A stretch of DNA of 64,000 nucleotides from CAVPTL01 sp963708725 (GCA_963708725.1 CAVPTL010000014.1:186001-250000), one strand, 5' to 3'; numbered from the stretch's first letter, positions 16,767 to 25,259 are shown. Notes: generated by a model not told the origin, from the sequence alone. Program-made: numbers and translations.

Positions 16767-17657
16767 GTGCCCTGGTTTGTGATCTCGATCGTGCTGTTCG
16801 GCGGATCGTGCTTCTTCGCGCTTCGCCACCTCACTCGTGGCCGCCTCCAGGTGGAGTCGGTACTCGGCCGCATGGCCGGCTACGGCTACCGCTCCGGTCC
16901 GGTCGGCACCGACTGGCGCTCGATGCTGCGGCAGGTTGGCAAGGTCTCGCCCGGTGGACGCGGTGCGCGAGCCGAGGGCGTGCGCATGAAGCTGGCCGCG
17001 GCCGGCTGGTCGAAGCGCTACACACCCGAAGACATCGCCGGCGCCAAGGTGGTGTTCGCGCTGGGCACGTATTTCACGATGCTGGTGGCCGCGGCCTTGA
17101 GCATCGTTCCGCTCGTCGTGGGCGCTGTCGGCGGCATCGTGCTTGGGCTGGCCGCGTACCTGTCGCTGCCGATCGCGATCGACGTGCGCGTTCGTGGCCG
17201 CCGCGACAAGATCGTCGCGCAGCTCCCCACCGTGCTCGATCTGCTGACGCTCTCGGTCGAGGCCGGGATGAGCTTCGACGCGGCGCTCCAGCGCCTGGTG
17301 CGGCGGCTGAACGGCGCGCTGATCGACGAGCTCGGCCTGATGCAGCGCGAGATCCAGCTCGGCACCAGCCGGCACGAGGCGATGATCGCCCTGGCTGCGA
17401 GGGTCGATGCTCCCGAGGTGTCGAGCTTCGTGCGGGCCCTCAATCAGGCCGACAAGCTGGGCGTCCCACTGGCAGAGATGCTCCGCGTGCAGGGCGATGA
17501 GCTGCGCATCCGGCTTCGTAACCAGGCCGAGGAGCACGCGATGAAAGCGCCGGTGAAGATGCTCTTCCCCACCGTGCTTCTGATCTTTCCGGCAGTGTTC
17601 ATCGTGGTCCTGGGACCGGCTGTGATCAGCCTGCTCGACAAGCTCGGCTCACACTAG
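16767..17657 (+). CDS. tadC: Tad pilus inner-membrane protein TadC
   Basis: 296 residues with an N-terminal helix, a helix pair around residues 95-140 and a terminal helix (MLFPTVLLIFPAVFIVVLGP). The T2SSF domain (LPTVLDLLTLSVEAGMSFDA...FVRALNQADKLGVPLAEML) is typical of TadC. It acts with TadB as the platform for CpaF-driven pilus assembly. Last gene of the plus-strand tad operon; it overlaps the convergent XRE-type gene by 4 bases. Confidence 0.92.
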   Translation: MPWFVISIVLFGGSCFFALRHLTRGRLQVESVLGRMAGYGYRSGPVGTDWRSMLRQVGKVSPGGRGARAEGVRMKLAAAGWSKRYTPEDIAGAKVVFALGTYFTMLVAAALSIVPLVVGAVGGIVLGLAAYLSLPIAIDVRVRGRRDKIVAQLPTVLDLLTLSVEAGMSFDAALQRLVRRLNGALIDELGLMQREIQLGTSRHEAMIALAARVDAPEVSSFVRALNQADKLGVPLAEMLRVQGDELRIRLRNQAEEHAMKAPVKMLFPTVLLIFPAVFIVVLGPAVISLLDKLGSH

Positions 17658-17923
17658 GCCGCCGCGATCTTGGCCTGAACCGACGCCCACCGATCACCGT
17701 CGAGATGGGCGATCCCCACCTCCTGAGGCGTGCCGTCCACCAGCACCTCGACCGGCACTTCGAAGAACTCGGCGACGGCCTTGATGCCGCGCCAGGAGGG
17801 CTCCTGCTTGCCGGATTGCCACTCACTCAGAGTCTGTTGCGAGAATCCCAGAAGCCTCGCCGCCCTGGCATTGGTGAGGTTGTGGAGACCCCGCAGGATC
17901 GTCAGGTTTTCACGAAATGCCAC
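17654..17923 (-). CDS. Small XRE-family helix-turn-helix protein
   Basis: 89 residues. The Cro/CI-type HTH covers residues ~5-60 (NLTNARAARLLGFSQQTLSE then PSWRGIKAVAEFFEVPVEVL). The short C-terminal tail has no recognised domain. GTG start at 17923, with TAAGGT six bases upstream on the minus strand. Position between the tad operon and an HD-GYP gene makes it a candidate local regulator, but no operator was identified. Confidence 0.85.
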   Translation of the reverse strand: MAFRENLTILRGLHNLTNARAARLLGFSQQTLSEWQSGKQEPSWRGIKAVAEFFEVPVEVLVDGTPQEVGIAHLDGDRWASVQAKIAAA

Positions 17924-17929
17924 GGGTGA

Positions 17930-17935
17930 ACCTTA
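17930..17935 (-). promoter_or_regulatory. -10 box TAAGGT of leaderless XRE gene
   Basis: TAAGGT on the minus strand, 6 bases before the GTG at 17923, with no ribosome site between. Confidence 0.55.
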
Positions 17936-18023
17936 CCCGGAGAAACCCGAAGATTCTTCAACTCCGGTTGTACGTGTCACCCAAAAGAGGGATACGTGAC
18001 ATGCGGGGCGAATCTTTGCGGCA

Positions 18024-19208
18024 ATGCCACGAAGCTCCAACTCCGATCCGGCGGGGGTCCGACCCATCGCGCCGTTGGGCCCCGACCACCTCGAATCCGC
18101 ACTGGTCGTGGTCGAGGTCGTCCAGGCGTTGTCTGCGCTCGAGGACGTCCCCGAGATGCTCGCCTCGCTGGCCCGGAACCTGACCGAGATCCTCGACGCC
18201 GACGCCTGCATGGTCTCGACCTATGACCCGGCCCGCGGGTTGCTGCGAAACACGGCGGGCTATGCCCGGCCACCCTACGCCTGGCAGGAAACCCCGTCGG
18301 AGCATCGGATCGCCGACTATCCCCGCACTGCCGAGGCGATCAATGACGGCCGGCCCTACACCTGCATCCTCGGCGCCGAAGCCGATTCCCACGAAGCCCG
18401 GTGGCTGGTTGAGCACGGCTACCGAACGCTCCTGATGCTGCCGCTGCCGGTCGAGTCAAAGCCGTTTGCGCTGATCGAGGTGTATGACCGCGCGCCCCGC
18501 GAGTTCGCTGCCTCCGAGATCCGGCTGAGCGAGGCGCTCGCGCTCGAAGCCGGCAAGATGATCGTGCGCGCGCGGATGCAGGAGCATCTCGAGGACGCCT
18601 ACATCGCGACCCTCGGAACCCTGGCCGCGGCGCTCGAGGCCAAGGACGCCTACACCAACGACCACGCCGCCCAGATCGCCGAGCTGGCCGCCGCTGTCTG
18701 CGAGCAGCTGCACATCGCGGCCTCGGATATGCGCATGATCCGCCTGGCCGCACTTCTGCACGACATCGGGAAGATCGGCGTGCCCGAGGCCATCCTGCAC
18801 AAGCGCGGGCCGCTCGACGATCAGGAGTGGGCGGTGATGCAGGAGCATCCGCGCATCGGCGCTCGAATCCTCGAACCCGTGCCCTACTTCGCCGAGCTGG
18901 TGCCATTGGTGACCTCGAGCCACGAGCGCTACGACGGCACCGGATATCCCGACCGGCTGGAGGGCGAGCAGATCCCGCTGGGATCGCGCGTGATCGCGGT
19001 GTGCGACGCCTTCCACGCGATGACCGAGGATCGCGTCTACCGCAAGGCCGTGCCGGTCGACGAGGCCCTGCGCGAGATCGTGCGCTGCTCCGGCTCGCAG
19101 TTCGACCCCACCTGCGTCGAGGCGATGCTGGCCGTGGTGCGCACCAAGGGCTGGCCGCGGTTCTCGCGCGATCGCCTGGTTCGGCTCGCGCACACGCCGT
19201 CCTGGTAG
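18024..19208 (+). CDS. GAF / HD-GYP c-di-GMP phosphodiesterase
   Basis: 394 residues: a GAF domain (~30-185) and an HD-GYP domain (~190-365). The catalytic features are present: the HD in AALLHDIGKIGVPEAIL, HPRIGARIL, SSHERYDGTGYPDRL (the GYP motif) and ICDAF-like VCDAFHAMTEDRVYRKAV. Such enzymes hydrolyse c-di-GMP to pGpG or GMP. It is therefore the likely active counterpart of the degenerate protein at 9137-10534. It lies between tadC and the tadG-like gene. The first ~25 residues are not conserved-looking, so the start may be further in. Confidence 0.9.
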   Translation: MPRSSNSDPAGVRPIAPLGPDHLESALVVVEVVQALSALEDVPEMLASLARNLTEILDADACMVSTYDPARGLLRNTAGYARPPYAWQETPSEHRIADYPRTAEAINDGRPYTCILGAEADSHEARWLVEHGYRTLLMLPLPVESKPFALIEVYDRAPREFAASEIRLSEALALEAGKMIVRARMQEHLEDAYIATLGTLAAALEAKDAYTNDHAAQIAELAAAVCEQLHIAASDMRMIRLAALLHDIGKIGVPEAILHKRGPLDDQEWAVMQEHPRIGARILEPVPYFAELVPLVTSSHERYDGTGYPDRLEGEQIPLGSRVIAVCDAFHAMTEDRVYRKAVPVDEALREIVRCSGSQFDPTCVEAMLAVVRTKGWPRFSRDRLVRLAHTPSW

Positions 19209-19211
19209 ATT
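19206..19211 (+). promoter_or_regulatory. -10 box TAGATT of leaderless ridA-like gene
   Basis: TAGATT, whose first three bases are the stop codon of the HD-GYP gene, ends 7 bases before the ATG at 19219. Confidence 0.55.
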
Positions 19212-19218
19212 CGCTGGC

Positions 19219-19614
19219 ATGAATCGCGCCGGACAAAACCCGCTCGAGTTCACCCGCTCCTACGACTACTCCCAGACGATCGTCGCCGACGGGCCGATGG
19301 TGTACGTCTCTGGCCAGGGAGGGTTCGGCGCCGACGGCAGCGTGGTTGATGCCAACAGCTTCGAAGCTCAGCTGCGCCAGGCCTACGCCAACGTGCAGGC
19401 GCTGCTCGAGGCCAACGGCGCATCGCTCCAGACGATCGTGAAGATGACCGTGTATCTGGCCGACGCCGGCGACTACGAGGTGTTCAAGCGCGTCCGGGCC
19501 GAGGTGCTGTCTCCGCCCTACCCCGCCTCCACCGCCGTCGTGGCGGGCTTCCTGTTCGAGGGCATGCTGGTCGAGATGGATGCGATCGCCCGCGTCGGTG
19601 AGCCGCGGGCGTAG
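19219..19614 (+). CDS. RidA/YjgF-family protein lacking the catalytic arginine
   Basis: 131 residues with the Rid fold signature (VYVSGQGGFGADG, QAYANVQALLEANG, MTVYLADAGDYEVF). Canonical RidA enamine/imine deaminases have an arginine in the P-x-R-T/S segment; here the segment reads PPYPASTAVVAG, with serine in that place. It thus belongs to a non-RidA subfamily of unknown reaction. It converges with the tadG-like gene on the other strand (10-base gap to the corrected stop). Confidence 0.88.
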   Translation: MNRAGQNPLEFTRSYDYSQTIVADGPMVYVSGQGGFGADGSVVDANSFEAQLRQAYANVQALLEANGASLQTIVKMTVYLADAGDYEVFKRVRAEVLSPPYPASTAVVAGFLFEGMLVEMDAIARVGEPRA

Positions 19615-19624
19615 GCCGGGAGGG

Positions 19625-20951
19625 CTACTTCACCAGGCGTGACTGCATCTTGGCGCCGACGATGTCGCTGGCGATCTGAGGAAGCAGATTTCGCAGGCTC
19701 CCGGGATCGGGATCGGCGTAGTAGTCGCCGGGGTCCGCAATCTGCTGCATCGCTTGGTAGCCGGTCATGATTGGCAGCTCCCGATAGGTGTTGGTCGCGT
19801 AGGTCATACGCGGCCTGCGAATTGACGTCTCCGTAGTAGTCCGCGTAGTGGCAGTACGTGTCATCCGTCAAACTCAGGTCACCATAGGCGATCGCGTACA
19901 CGTTGATTCCGTCGCTCCGAGCAGTGTCGGCCTGCTGGATCCCCGCTTTACACGGGTTCGCGCAACCAAAGATCGGCTGGGCATCGCCGCTGTGCACCTG
20001 GGCACACTGACTGTCGGCCACTTGATTGGCGGCACCGTCGGAGATCATGACGATCACCTTCTGAACACCCGGCCTGGCGGTGGCATTCAACTCCTCCGTT
20101 GCAACTTTCAACGGGTCGTAATAGTCGGTTCTGCCGTCCGCGGGCAAGCAGTTGATCGTCTGAATCACCGGCGAGCCGTCGTTGGGGGCTCCGGTGTTAT
20201 CGATGAACCCGTAGCTCAGCGGCTCGATCAGGAAGTTCGCGGTCGGATCGTCGTAGAGGAACCCGCTGGCGTTGGTCTGTGTACACAGGGGCGCCGGAGC
20301 CGTGTTCGGCGGGAACGCCACCATGCCGACGCGGTCGAGCGTCGGGCTCAGCCCCGGCAGGAGGCCCAGCAGCAGGGCATCCTTCAGATTCTGGATTTTG
20401 CTGTGGTGGTTCGATGAGTCCGAGGTGCCCGACATCGAACCCGTATGGTCGAGCACCAGCATGATGTCGTGCGGGGAGGCGCCGCCACACGGCCCGCAGG
20501 CCTCGGCGTCGACACTCACCCTGAAGCTGCGAAAGCCGAACATGCCGAGGAAGAACGTCGGCACGTCGGCATCCTCGTGCACGGTCACCGTGTTCGGGCC
20601 GGTGTCTGTAACCGAGCACGGCGAGTAGGTCGTGTCGCATCCGGTCGTGATCTGCTCCGACACGGTCTGCGTATCGATGCCCGCGACCTGGTTCTTGCCG
20701 GCCGAGGACATGCCGTACTCGCGGGCGGTGTCCTCACCCGCGTGGGCATCGGTGGGCGACGACTGCATCAACTGGTTGGCCCCGGCCGTGGCCGCCGCGT
20801 CGGCGGCAGCCTGCATCTGCGCCCGGCAGCGCTCGAGGTTTCCGAGGTCGATCACCATCCCGGCCAGGCCGATGATGGCCATCATGAAGATCACCACGAG
20901 CGGCAGCGTCTGGCCGGCCTGGCTTCGGGCCGATCTGGAGAGCGGGGACAC
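19625..20951 (-). CDS. TadG-like pilus protein with VWA domain, frameshifted near 19803
   Basis: N-terminal TadE/TadG segment (residues ~10-45: AGQTLPLVVIFMMAIIGLAG) anchors the protein. A VWA domain follows (MIDAS DHTGSMSG, later VIVMISDGAA). The frame read from the GTG at 20951 loses sense after NSQAAYD, while the next frame continues TYATNTYRELPIMTGYQAMQ and stops at 19625. Removing one C from the minus-strand GACC (near 19802-19803) joins the parts as AAYDYATNTYREL, giving ~441 residues. Either a base-calling error or a real frameshift that would add a nonsense tail running to 19518. Downstream of the LCP gene by 21 bases, probably one operon. Confidence 0.82.
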
Positions 20952-20972
20952 ACCCCGGTTGATCGTCGGGCG

Positions 20973-22940
20973 CTAGGCCGGTTTGAGCGACCGCGCGATG
21001 GCGGTGATCTCACCGTTGGTGAGCTCATCGGTGAGCGTGTTCTGGACCCAGTAGGCCAGCCCGTTGTGAATGAATCCGATCGTCTGGATGTGCGAGCCGT
21101 TGAAGTAGAAGCGGTAGGTGCGACCGTCGAGCTTTCGGATCGCGTTGGGGGTGCGCAGGATCGGCGCGTCGGTGAACCGCGTCTCCTCGATGCCCCAGAA
21201 GTCCCCGGGGGCCGGCAGCTTGAACATCGCATACATCGAGTTCTCGCCCTTGCCGGCGGCGGGGATGTTGTACGTCCGGATCGGATCGGCTCCAAGCGCC
21301 GAGCACTCGCCCGCTCCCGGCGGAGCGATCGAGTACGGACAGAACACCGAGTTTGCCTGGGCGACGGTGGGATAGAGCACCCGGAAGTGCACATGGTGCT
21401 GGGCCTGCTTGAAGTAGTCGCGATATTCGGTGGAGGGTGAGATCGTGTCGGGCGTGCCGTTGCCCGGCTTCGCGGTTGACGGCGGCTGCACCGCCAGCTT
21501 GCCCGCATACGAGTGCCCCACGACCACGGTGACCGGCGTGGACGCGGTGATGGTCGTCGGAAGCGGCGCGGTGGTGGCGCTGCCCAGGATGTGGGCGACA
21601 TCGGCGGCGGCCGCCGCCTGGCCCGGCTTGTAGTAGACGATCGATTGGGGGTAGGTGAGCTTGGGTGCGTTTCCGCCGGAGCTCGCGCCATATCCCCATC
21701 CGCTCAGCTGGGTGGCCGCCTTGGAGGCGTCGCCATCGACACCGTTTCCATTGAGCACAGTGACCGCCACACCCGCGGGGGCGACGGCCGGCCTCCACTT
21801 CGGCTTGTGCGGCTTCTTGTGGTGGGCCGAGGGCAGGGATCCGCCCCCCGGCGTCAGCGTCCACGGCCGCTTCCACTTGGCGATGGCCTTCTGGAGCGCC
21901 GCCGGGTCGATGTCCACCGCGCTCGCGCCACCCGGCTCATCCACGACCCCGAACGGCGCGTGCACCGAGGCGATCTGCGAGCGCACGCCGTAGGCGGTGG
22001 CGACGAACTTGACCAGCGTCGAGATGCTCGGGCGAGAGCCGCCGGGGGCGATGATCGTAAAGCTCTTCGAGACGGTGTTGAGGAGGTTGGTGATGTCGGG
22101 GATGTCGGTCACGCTGACGCCGTTGAAACGGTTGGCCGCGCGCGACTCGAAGGCGCGCAGGAACAGCTGCTGGCGGGCTTCGCGGTGGAAGTCGTCATCG
22201 GTATGCCGGTAGCGCGAGAAGGCCAGTGCGTCTCGCCCCTTCAGCTGCTGATATCCCGGCTGTATGTCGATCTCAGACCAGCCCGAGTAGGGCGCCGTGG
22301 CCGGGGGGTTGTAGTAGTACTGGTCGACGTTCACGTACACGCCGCCGAGCGAGTCGACGATCCCGCGAAAGCCCGAGAAATCGATGTTGATCAGGTAGTT
22401 GGGGTGGACACCGGTGTACTGCTTGACCGCTTTCAGGGCGAGCGCGTTGCCGCCCGCCGAGTAGGCGCCGTTGATCTTGCCGGTGCCGTATCCGGGCACC
22501 GTCACCCACAGGTCACGGGGGATCGAGAACAGCGCCGCCGCGTGATGCTTGGGATCGATCCGCAGCAGCATCAGCGTGTCCGACAGCCCGAACTGGCCGG
22601 TGACGGTCTTGCCACGGTGATCCGAGCCGACGATCAGCACGGTGATGGGAGCGTTCGACGTCGGGATCGTCGGTACGAGCGCCTTACTGGCCTTCTTGTC
22701 GACCGGGCTGAGGGCGGTGATCTTGTCGTAGATGCCGTTGAGGTACCAGGCCGTCGCCGCGCCCACCGCGATCACCACCACCAGCAATGCACTCACGATC
22801 CCGACCGTGATCTTGACCCAGCGCGGACGTCGTCGCCACCATCCCCCTCGACCGCCGCCACCGGGCTTCCCGCGGGGAGGCTTGGGAGGGCTGCCGCCAT
22901 AGACCTTCATGTTCGGTTTTGGCGGCACTTGGCTGGCCAC
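20973..22940 (-). CDS. LytR-CpsA-Psr (LCP) family ligase with LytR_C domain
   Basis: 655 residues. A proline/glycine-rich basic cytoplasmic N-terminus is followed by a helix (~43-67) and then the LCP catalytic domain (~95-270: LIVGSDHRG, DTLMLLRIDP, SIPRDLWV, KINGAYSAGG, FSRYRHTDDDF). A LytR_C domain (VAVTVLNGNGVDGDASKAA) and a unique ~200-residue C-terminal region end the protein. LCP enzymes attach glycopolymers to peptidoglycan or cell-wall lipids. GTG at 22940 with AAGGAG eight bases upstream. It heads a two-gene operon with the tadG-like VWA protein, linking wall polymer and pilus genes. Confidence 0.92.
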   Translation of the reverse strand: MASQVPPKPNMKVYGGSPPKPPRGKPGGGGRGGWWRRRPRWVKITVGIVSALLVVVIAVGAATAWYLNGIYDKITALSPVDKKASKALVPTIPTSNAPITVLIVGSDHRGKTVTGQFGLSDTLMLLRIDPKHHAAALFSIPRDLWVTVPGYGTGKINGAYSAGGNALALKAVKQYTGVHPNYLINIDFSGFRGIVDSLGGVYVNVDQYYYNPPATAPYSGWSEIDIQPGYQQLKGRDALAFSRYRHTDDDFHREARQQLFLRAFESRAANRFNGVSVTDIPDITNLLNTVSKSFTIIAPGGSRPSISTLVKFVATAYGVRSQIASVHAPFGVVDEPGGASAVDIDPAALQKAIAKWKRPWTLTPGGGSLPSAHHKKPHKPKWRPAVAPAGVAVTVLNGNGVDGDASKAATQLSGWGYGASSGGNAPKLTYPQSIVYYKPGQAAAAADVAHILGSATTAPLPTTITASTPVTVVVGHSYAGKLAVQPPSTAKPGNGTPDTISPSTEYRDYFKQAQHHVHFRVLYPTVAQANSVFCPYSIAPPGAGECSALGADPIRTYNIPAAGKGENSMYAMFKLPAPGDFWGIEETRFTDAPILRTPNAIRKLDGRTYRFYFNGSHIQTIGFIHNGLAYWVQNTLTDELTNGEITAIARSLKPA

Positions 22941-23075
22941 TCGGGAACTCCTTGATCGCGCGCTGAAGCCCGCCGCGACGGGGCCTCGGATGAGTATACG
23001 GCGGCAACCCAGCGAAGCCCTGCTCCAACGACCGGTCCCTTATCGGGCTCCAATCGAACGAAAAGGGGTGCTCGT

Positions 23076-23423
23076 TTAGCGGCTGGCGGGGACGGGCTCG
23101 GCGATCCCGTCGTACGCGGGCGCGCCGACGGCGTCGAGCAGGTCCCCGATGCTCGCGCGATCTCGCAGCGCCGCGTGCCGTAGCTGCGAGTCGCGGCGCA
23201 CGCCGTAGCGGTTTCGCCTACCCACCCGCTCGCGGGTGATGTAGCCGGCGTCCTCGAGGTCGCGCACGATCATCTGGACGGCCCGCCTGCTGATACCTGC
23301 GAGTTCCGCGATCCGCGCCGTCGTGGCGTTGGGCTGTTCCGAGATCAGGAGCATCACCACCGCGTGATTGGTAAAGAACGTCCAGCGGTGGCTGCGGGCG
23401 ATTCTGCCAAGGTCATCAGTCAT
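23076..23423 (-). CDS. Winged-helix transcriptional regulator (MarR/ArsR-like)
   Basis: 115 residues. The helix-turn-helix (NATTARIAELAGISRRAVQM...IVRDLEDAGYI) is followed by a wing (RERVGRRNRYGV). The N-terminal block SHRWTFFTNHAVVMLLISEQ is typical of a widespread actinobacterial family. ATG at 23423; a minus-strand TACGGT (23432-23437) lies 8 bases upstream, inside a GTAC-C-GTAC inverted repeat that could be an operator. Divergent from the cupin operon across 62 bases. Confidence 0.85.
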   Translation of the reverse strand: MTDDLGRIARSHRWTFFTNHAVVMLLISEQPNATTARIAELAGISRRAVQMIVRDLEDAGYITRERVGRRNRYGVRRDSQLRHAALRDRASIGDLLDAVGAPAYDGIAEPVPASR

Positions 23424-23485
23424 CGGGCTGTACCGTACCCACCAGCACCGAAAACTATTCAGAGCACTCTCAGAGGGGATGTAAC

Positions 23486-23872
23486 GTGAGTAACTATGCC
23501 AAGACGAATCTGAAGCAGGCCGAGGACTCGGCGGCGGGGCGAGACCTCGACATGGAGGCCCGGTTCGGACGAAAGCATCTCGACTCGCAGGAGCTCGGCG
23601 TGACCTACTTCCGCTACGGCCCCGGCTTTCGAAATCCCAACGGACATCACCACAAGGTGCAGGAGGAGGCCTACGTCGTGGTGTCGGGCTCGGGGAGGAT
23701 TCGAGTCGACGACGACGTCATCGAGATCGGGCCATGGGATGTGGTGCGGGTCGCGCCCGAGGGTGTGCGCGCGATCGAGAGCGGCCCCGAGGGGATCGAG
23801 ATCATCGCCATCGGCGGCCACAAGCCGGAAGAGGGCGATGGCGTGTTGGTCAAGGACTGGTGGACAGACTGA
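23486..23872 (+). CDS. Cupin-domain protein
   Basis: 128 residues, a single cupin barrel. Motif 1 is NPNGHHHKVQEEAYVVVSGS, with histidines and glutamate placed to bind a metal. Motif 2 is weak (GPWDVVRVAPEGVRAIESGP). The enzyme or binding function is not identifiable. GTG start behind GAGGGG. It is the first of three overlapping genes (23486-24524). Confidence 0.85.
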   Translation: MSNYAKTNLKQAEDSAAGRDLDMEARFGRKHLDSQELGVTYFRYGPGFRNPNGHHHKVQEEAYVVVSGSGRIRVDDDVIEIGPWDVVRVAPEGVRAIESGPEGIEIIAIGGHKPEEGDGVLVKDWWTD

Positions 23873-24162
23873 TGGCGAGCACCGAGAACCAGCTGGTGCG
23901 CGTCACATTCACCGATGGTTATCGCCACGAATGGACGATCCCCGACCACGACACGGCCGAGAACACCCTGGAGCAGATCCGCCAGACGATCGTCCACTCG
24001 CTGTGGTTCCAGCTCCCGGGCACAGGCAAGTCGTACTCGCCCCACGCGATCGTCTCGATCGAGATCCTCGATCCCGCAAGCCGAAACGACGATGCCTCCG
24101 CCGCCGAACGACTGGGACAGGGAGTGCGTGAGCACGTGATCGACCCGATCAACGAGAGCTGA
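23872..24162 (+). CDS. Conserved small protein of unknown function
   Basis: 96 residues, soluble and acidic, with no motif I recognise. It begins MASTENQLVRVTFTDGYRHE and contains an extended beta-rich first half and a helical end. Its ATG shares one base with the cupin stop, and its own TGA shares one base with the next ATG, so it is translationally coupled to both neighbours. Probably a real gene on coding style and operon position. Confidence 0.7.
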   Translation: MASTENQLVRVTFTDGYRHEWTIPDHDTAENTLEQIRQTIVHSLWFQLPGTGKSYSPHAIVSIEILDPASRNDDASAAERLGQGVREHVIDPINES

Positions 24163-24524
24163 TGGCCGCGATCCGGATTTCCGGCGGGAACCTCATCGTC
24201 AAGCTGTCGCACCTCGAGAAGGCCGGCGCGATGCGTGGCGATGTGCAGGTTCCCGTCAGCGCGGTGCGGACGGTGCGGGTGGTGGACGACCCGTGGAAAG
24301 AACTCAAAGGTGTGCGTGCTCCCGGCACCGGCTGGCCGGGCGTGATCGCCCTTGGGACTCGCCGTGGCGGCGCCGGCGGCAAACAGTTCGCCGCCGTCTA
24401 TCGCCACCGTCGGGCAATTGTGATCGAGCTCGTGGGGGCAGACTTTGTACGCCTGATCGTGAGCCTCAACGATCCCGACGGAGTTGCCGCGAGGATCCGC
24501 GAAGTCATCCCCCACGCCGCCTAG
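24162..24524 (+). CDS. Conserved actinobacterial protein, possible PH-like fold
   Basis: 120 residues. The pattern of short beta strands, the GVRAPGTGWPGVIALGTRRG block and the terminal helix (DPDGVAARIREVIPHA) resemble small actinobacterial conserved proteins with a bacterial PH-like arrangement. This is family resemblance from memory, not a proven assignment. Third gene of the cupin operon. Its end overlaps the minus-strand cupin gene by 4 bases. Confidence 0.75.
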   Translation: MAAIRISGGNLIVKLSHLEKAGAMRGDVQVPVSAVRTVRVVDDPWKELKGVRAPGTGWPGVIALGTRRGGAGGKQFAAVYRHRRAIVIELVGADFVRLIVSLNDPDGVAARIREVIPHAA

Positions 24525-24859
24525 GCCACCGGCTGCCATTCGGTCACGATCAGCAGGCAACCATCGTCGGTGCGCGTGTTGTGGCGAGAGCCGGGCGGAT
24601 AGCTCACCATGTCGCCGCGCTTGAGCACGCGACCGTCGCTCTCGACCGCCGAGCCCTCGATCACGTAGTACTCCTCGTAGCCTCGGTGGACGTGCGCGGC
24701 CGTCTCGGCGCCGGGCTGCATCTTGAAGAAATACGTGCCGGTCTCGGTGGTCTCGTCGTAGGTGATGGGAAGCCAGGAGATGAGGTCGAACCCTGGCCCG
24801 TCCAGCTCGTAGGGAACCAGGGAGTCGGTTGCGAGATTCGTTATGCGGGCGTCGCTCAC
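24521..24859 (-). CDS. Second cupin-domain protein
   Basis: 112 residues from a GTG at 24859 with GAAAGG upstream. Cupin motif 1 is GAETAAHVHRGYEEYYVIEG and motif 2 is VLKRGDMVSYPPGSRHNTRT, both complete with metal-binding histidines. Related ChrR-like or quercetinase-like cupins bind iron, manganese or zinc; the substrate is unknown. Palindromic repeat copy 2 lies 39 bases upstream. Unrelated in detail to the cupin at 23486. Confidence 0.87.
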   Translation of the reverse strand: MSDARITNLATDSLVPYELDGPGFDLISWLPITYDETTETGTYFFKMQPGAETAAHVHRGYEEYYVIEGSAVESDGRVLKRGDMVSYPPGSRHNTRTDDGCLLIVTEWQPVA

Positions 24860-24897
24860 AGCATGCCTTTCGGAGTTGTCACCCGCATCATCGCCGA

Positions 24898-24926
24898 TGA
24901 ATAACGGTGCCAGGCACCGGTATTCA
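24898..24926. repeat. Palindromic dispersed repeat, copy 2 (CG-stem type, imperfect)
   Basis: Two 14-base arms around A24912 with the core CGGTGCC-A-GGCACCG; one mismatch at the sixth position from the core (A against G). Located between the divergent cupin and flp genes, so it cannot be a simple 3' end element here. Confidence 0.8.
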
Positions 24927-24963
24927 CCCGATCCCTCGAACGAGGGATTTTCGCGGAGGGTGG

Positions 24964-24992
24964 TTGGCGACGGTTGCAACTACCCGTACTTT
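24964..24992 (+). promoter_or_regulatory. Promoter of flp pilin
   Basis: TTGGCG (24964-24969) and TACTTT (24987-24992) are separated by 17 bases, a good sigma-70-type pair. It would start transcription about 25-30 bases before the pilin ATG, leaving room for the GGAG ribosome site at 25016-25019. Confidence 0.5.
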
Positions 24993-25025
24993 CGAGATGT
25001 CACCCCCCTCTCCCCGGAGCACGAC

Positions 25026-25193
25026 ATGATCGAGCGAATCCTGCAGACCCTCTCCAACGCCGACGAGTCCGGCCAGACGATGGCCGAGTACGCCGTCGTC
25101 CTCGCAGTGATCACCATCGCCGTGGTGGTTACCCTCGGCCTTCTGAGCACCGCCATCACCGGCGAGCTCACCAGCGTCATCGGCATTCTCTAG
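25026..25193 (+). CDS. flp: Flp/Fap-type pilin subunit
   Basis: 55 residues. Short basic/polar leader, then the prepilin processing region ESGQTMAEYAVVLAVITIAV, with the conserved glutamate and tyrosine after the cleavage site, and a single hydrophobic helix. It forms the Tad pilus filament after cleavage by a prepilin peptidase (not in this window). GGAG six bases before the ATG. It stands alone, 7 kb from the cpaB-tadC operon, with its own promoter and terminator, which allows pilin to be expressed far above the machinery. Confidence 0.92.
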   Translation: MIERILQTLSNADESGQTMAEYAVVLAVITIAVVVTLGLLSTAITGELTSVIGIL

Positions 25194-25215
25194 ACAACCC
25201 GCTCTCCCGAAGCAG

Positions 25216-25249
25216 TGGCCGCGCCCCCTCGTCGCGGCCATTGGCTTTT
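25216..25249 (+). terminator. Rho-independent terminator of flp
   Basis: Perfect 8-bp stem TGGCCGCG (25216-25223) / CGCGGCCA (25233-25240), 9-base loop, followed by TTGGCTTTT. Confidence 0.7.
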
Positions 25250-25259
25250 AACGGGTAGT

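Noticed and set aside
15755..16873. 372-codon minus-strand frame under tadB/tadC
   Set aside because: Gln/His/Arg-rich without domains; antisense shadow of the TadB coding region.
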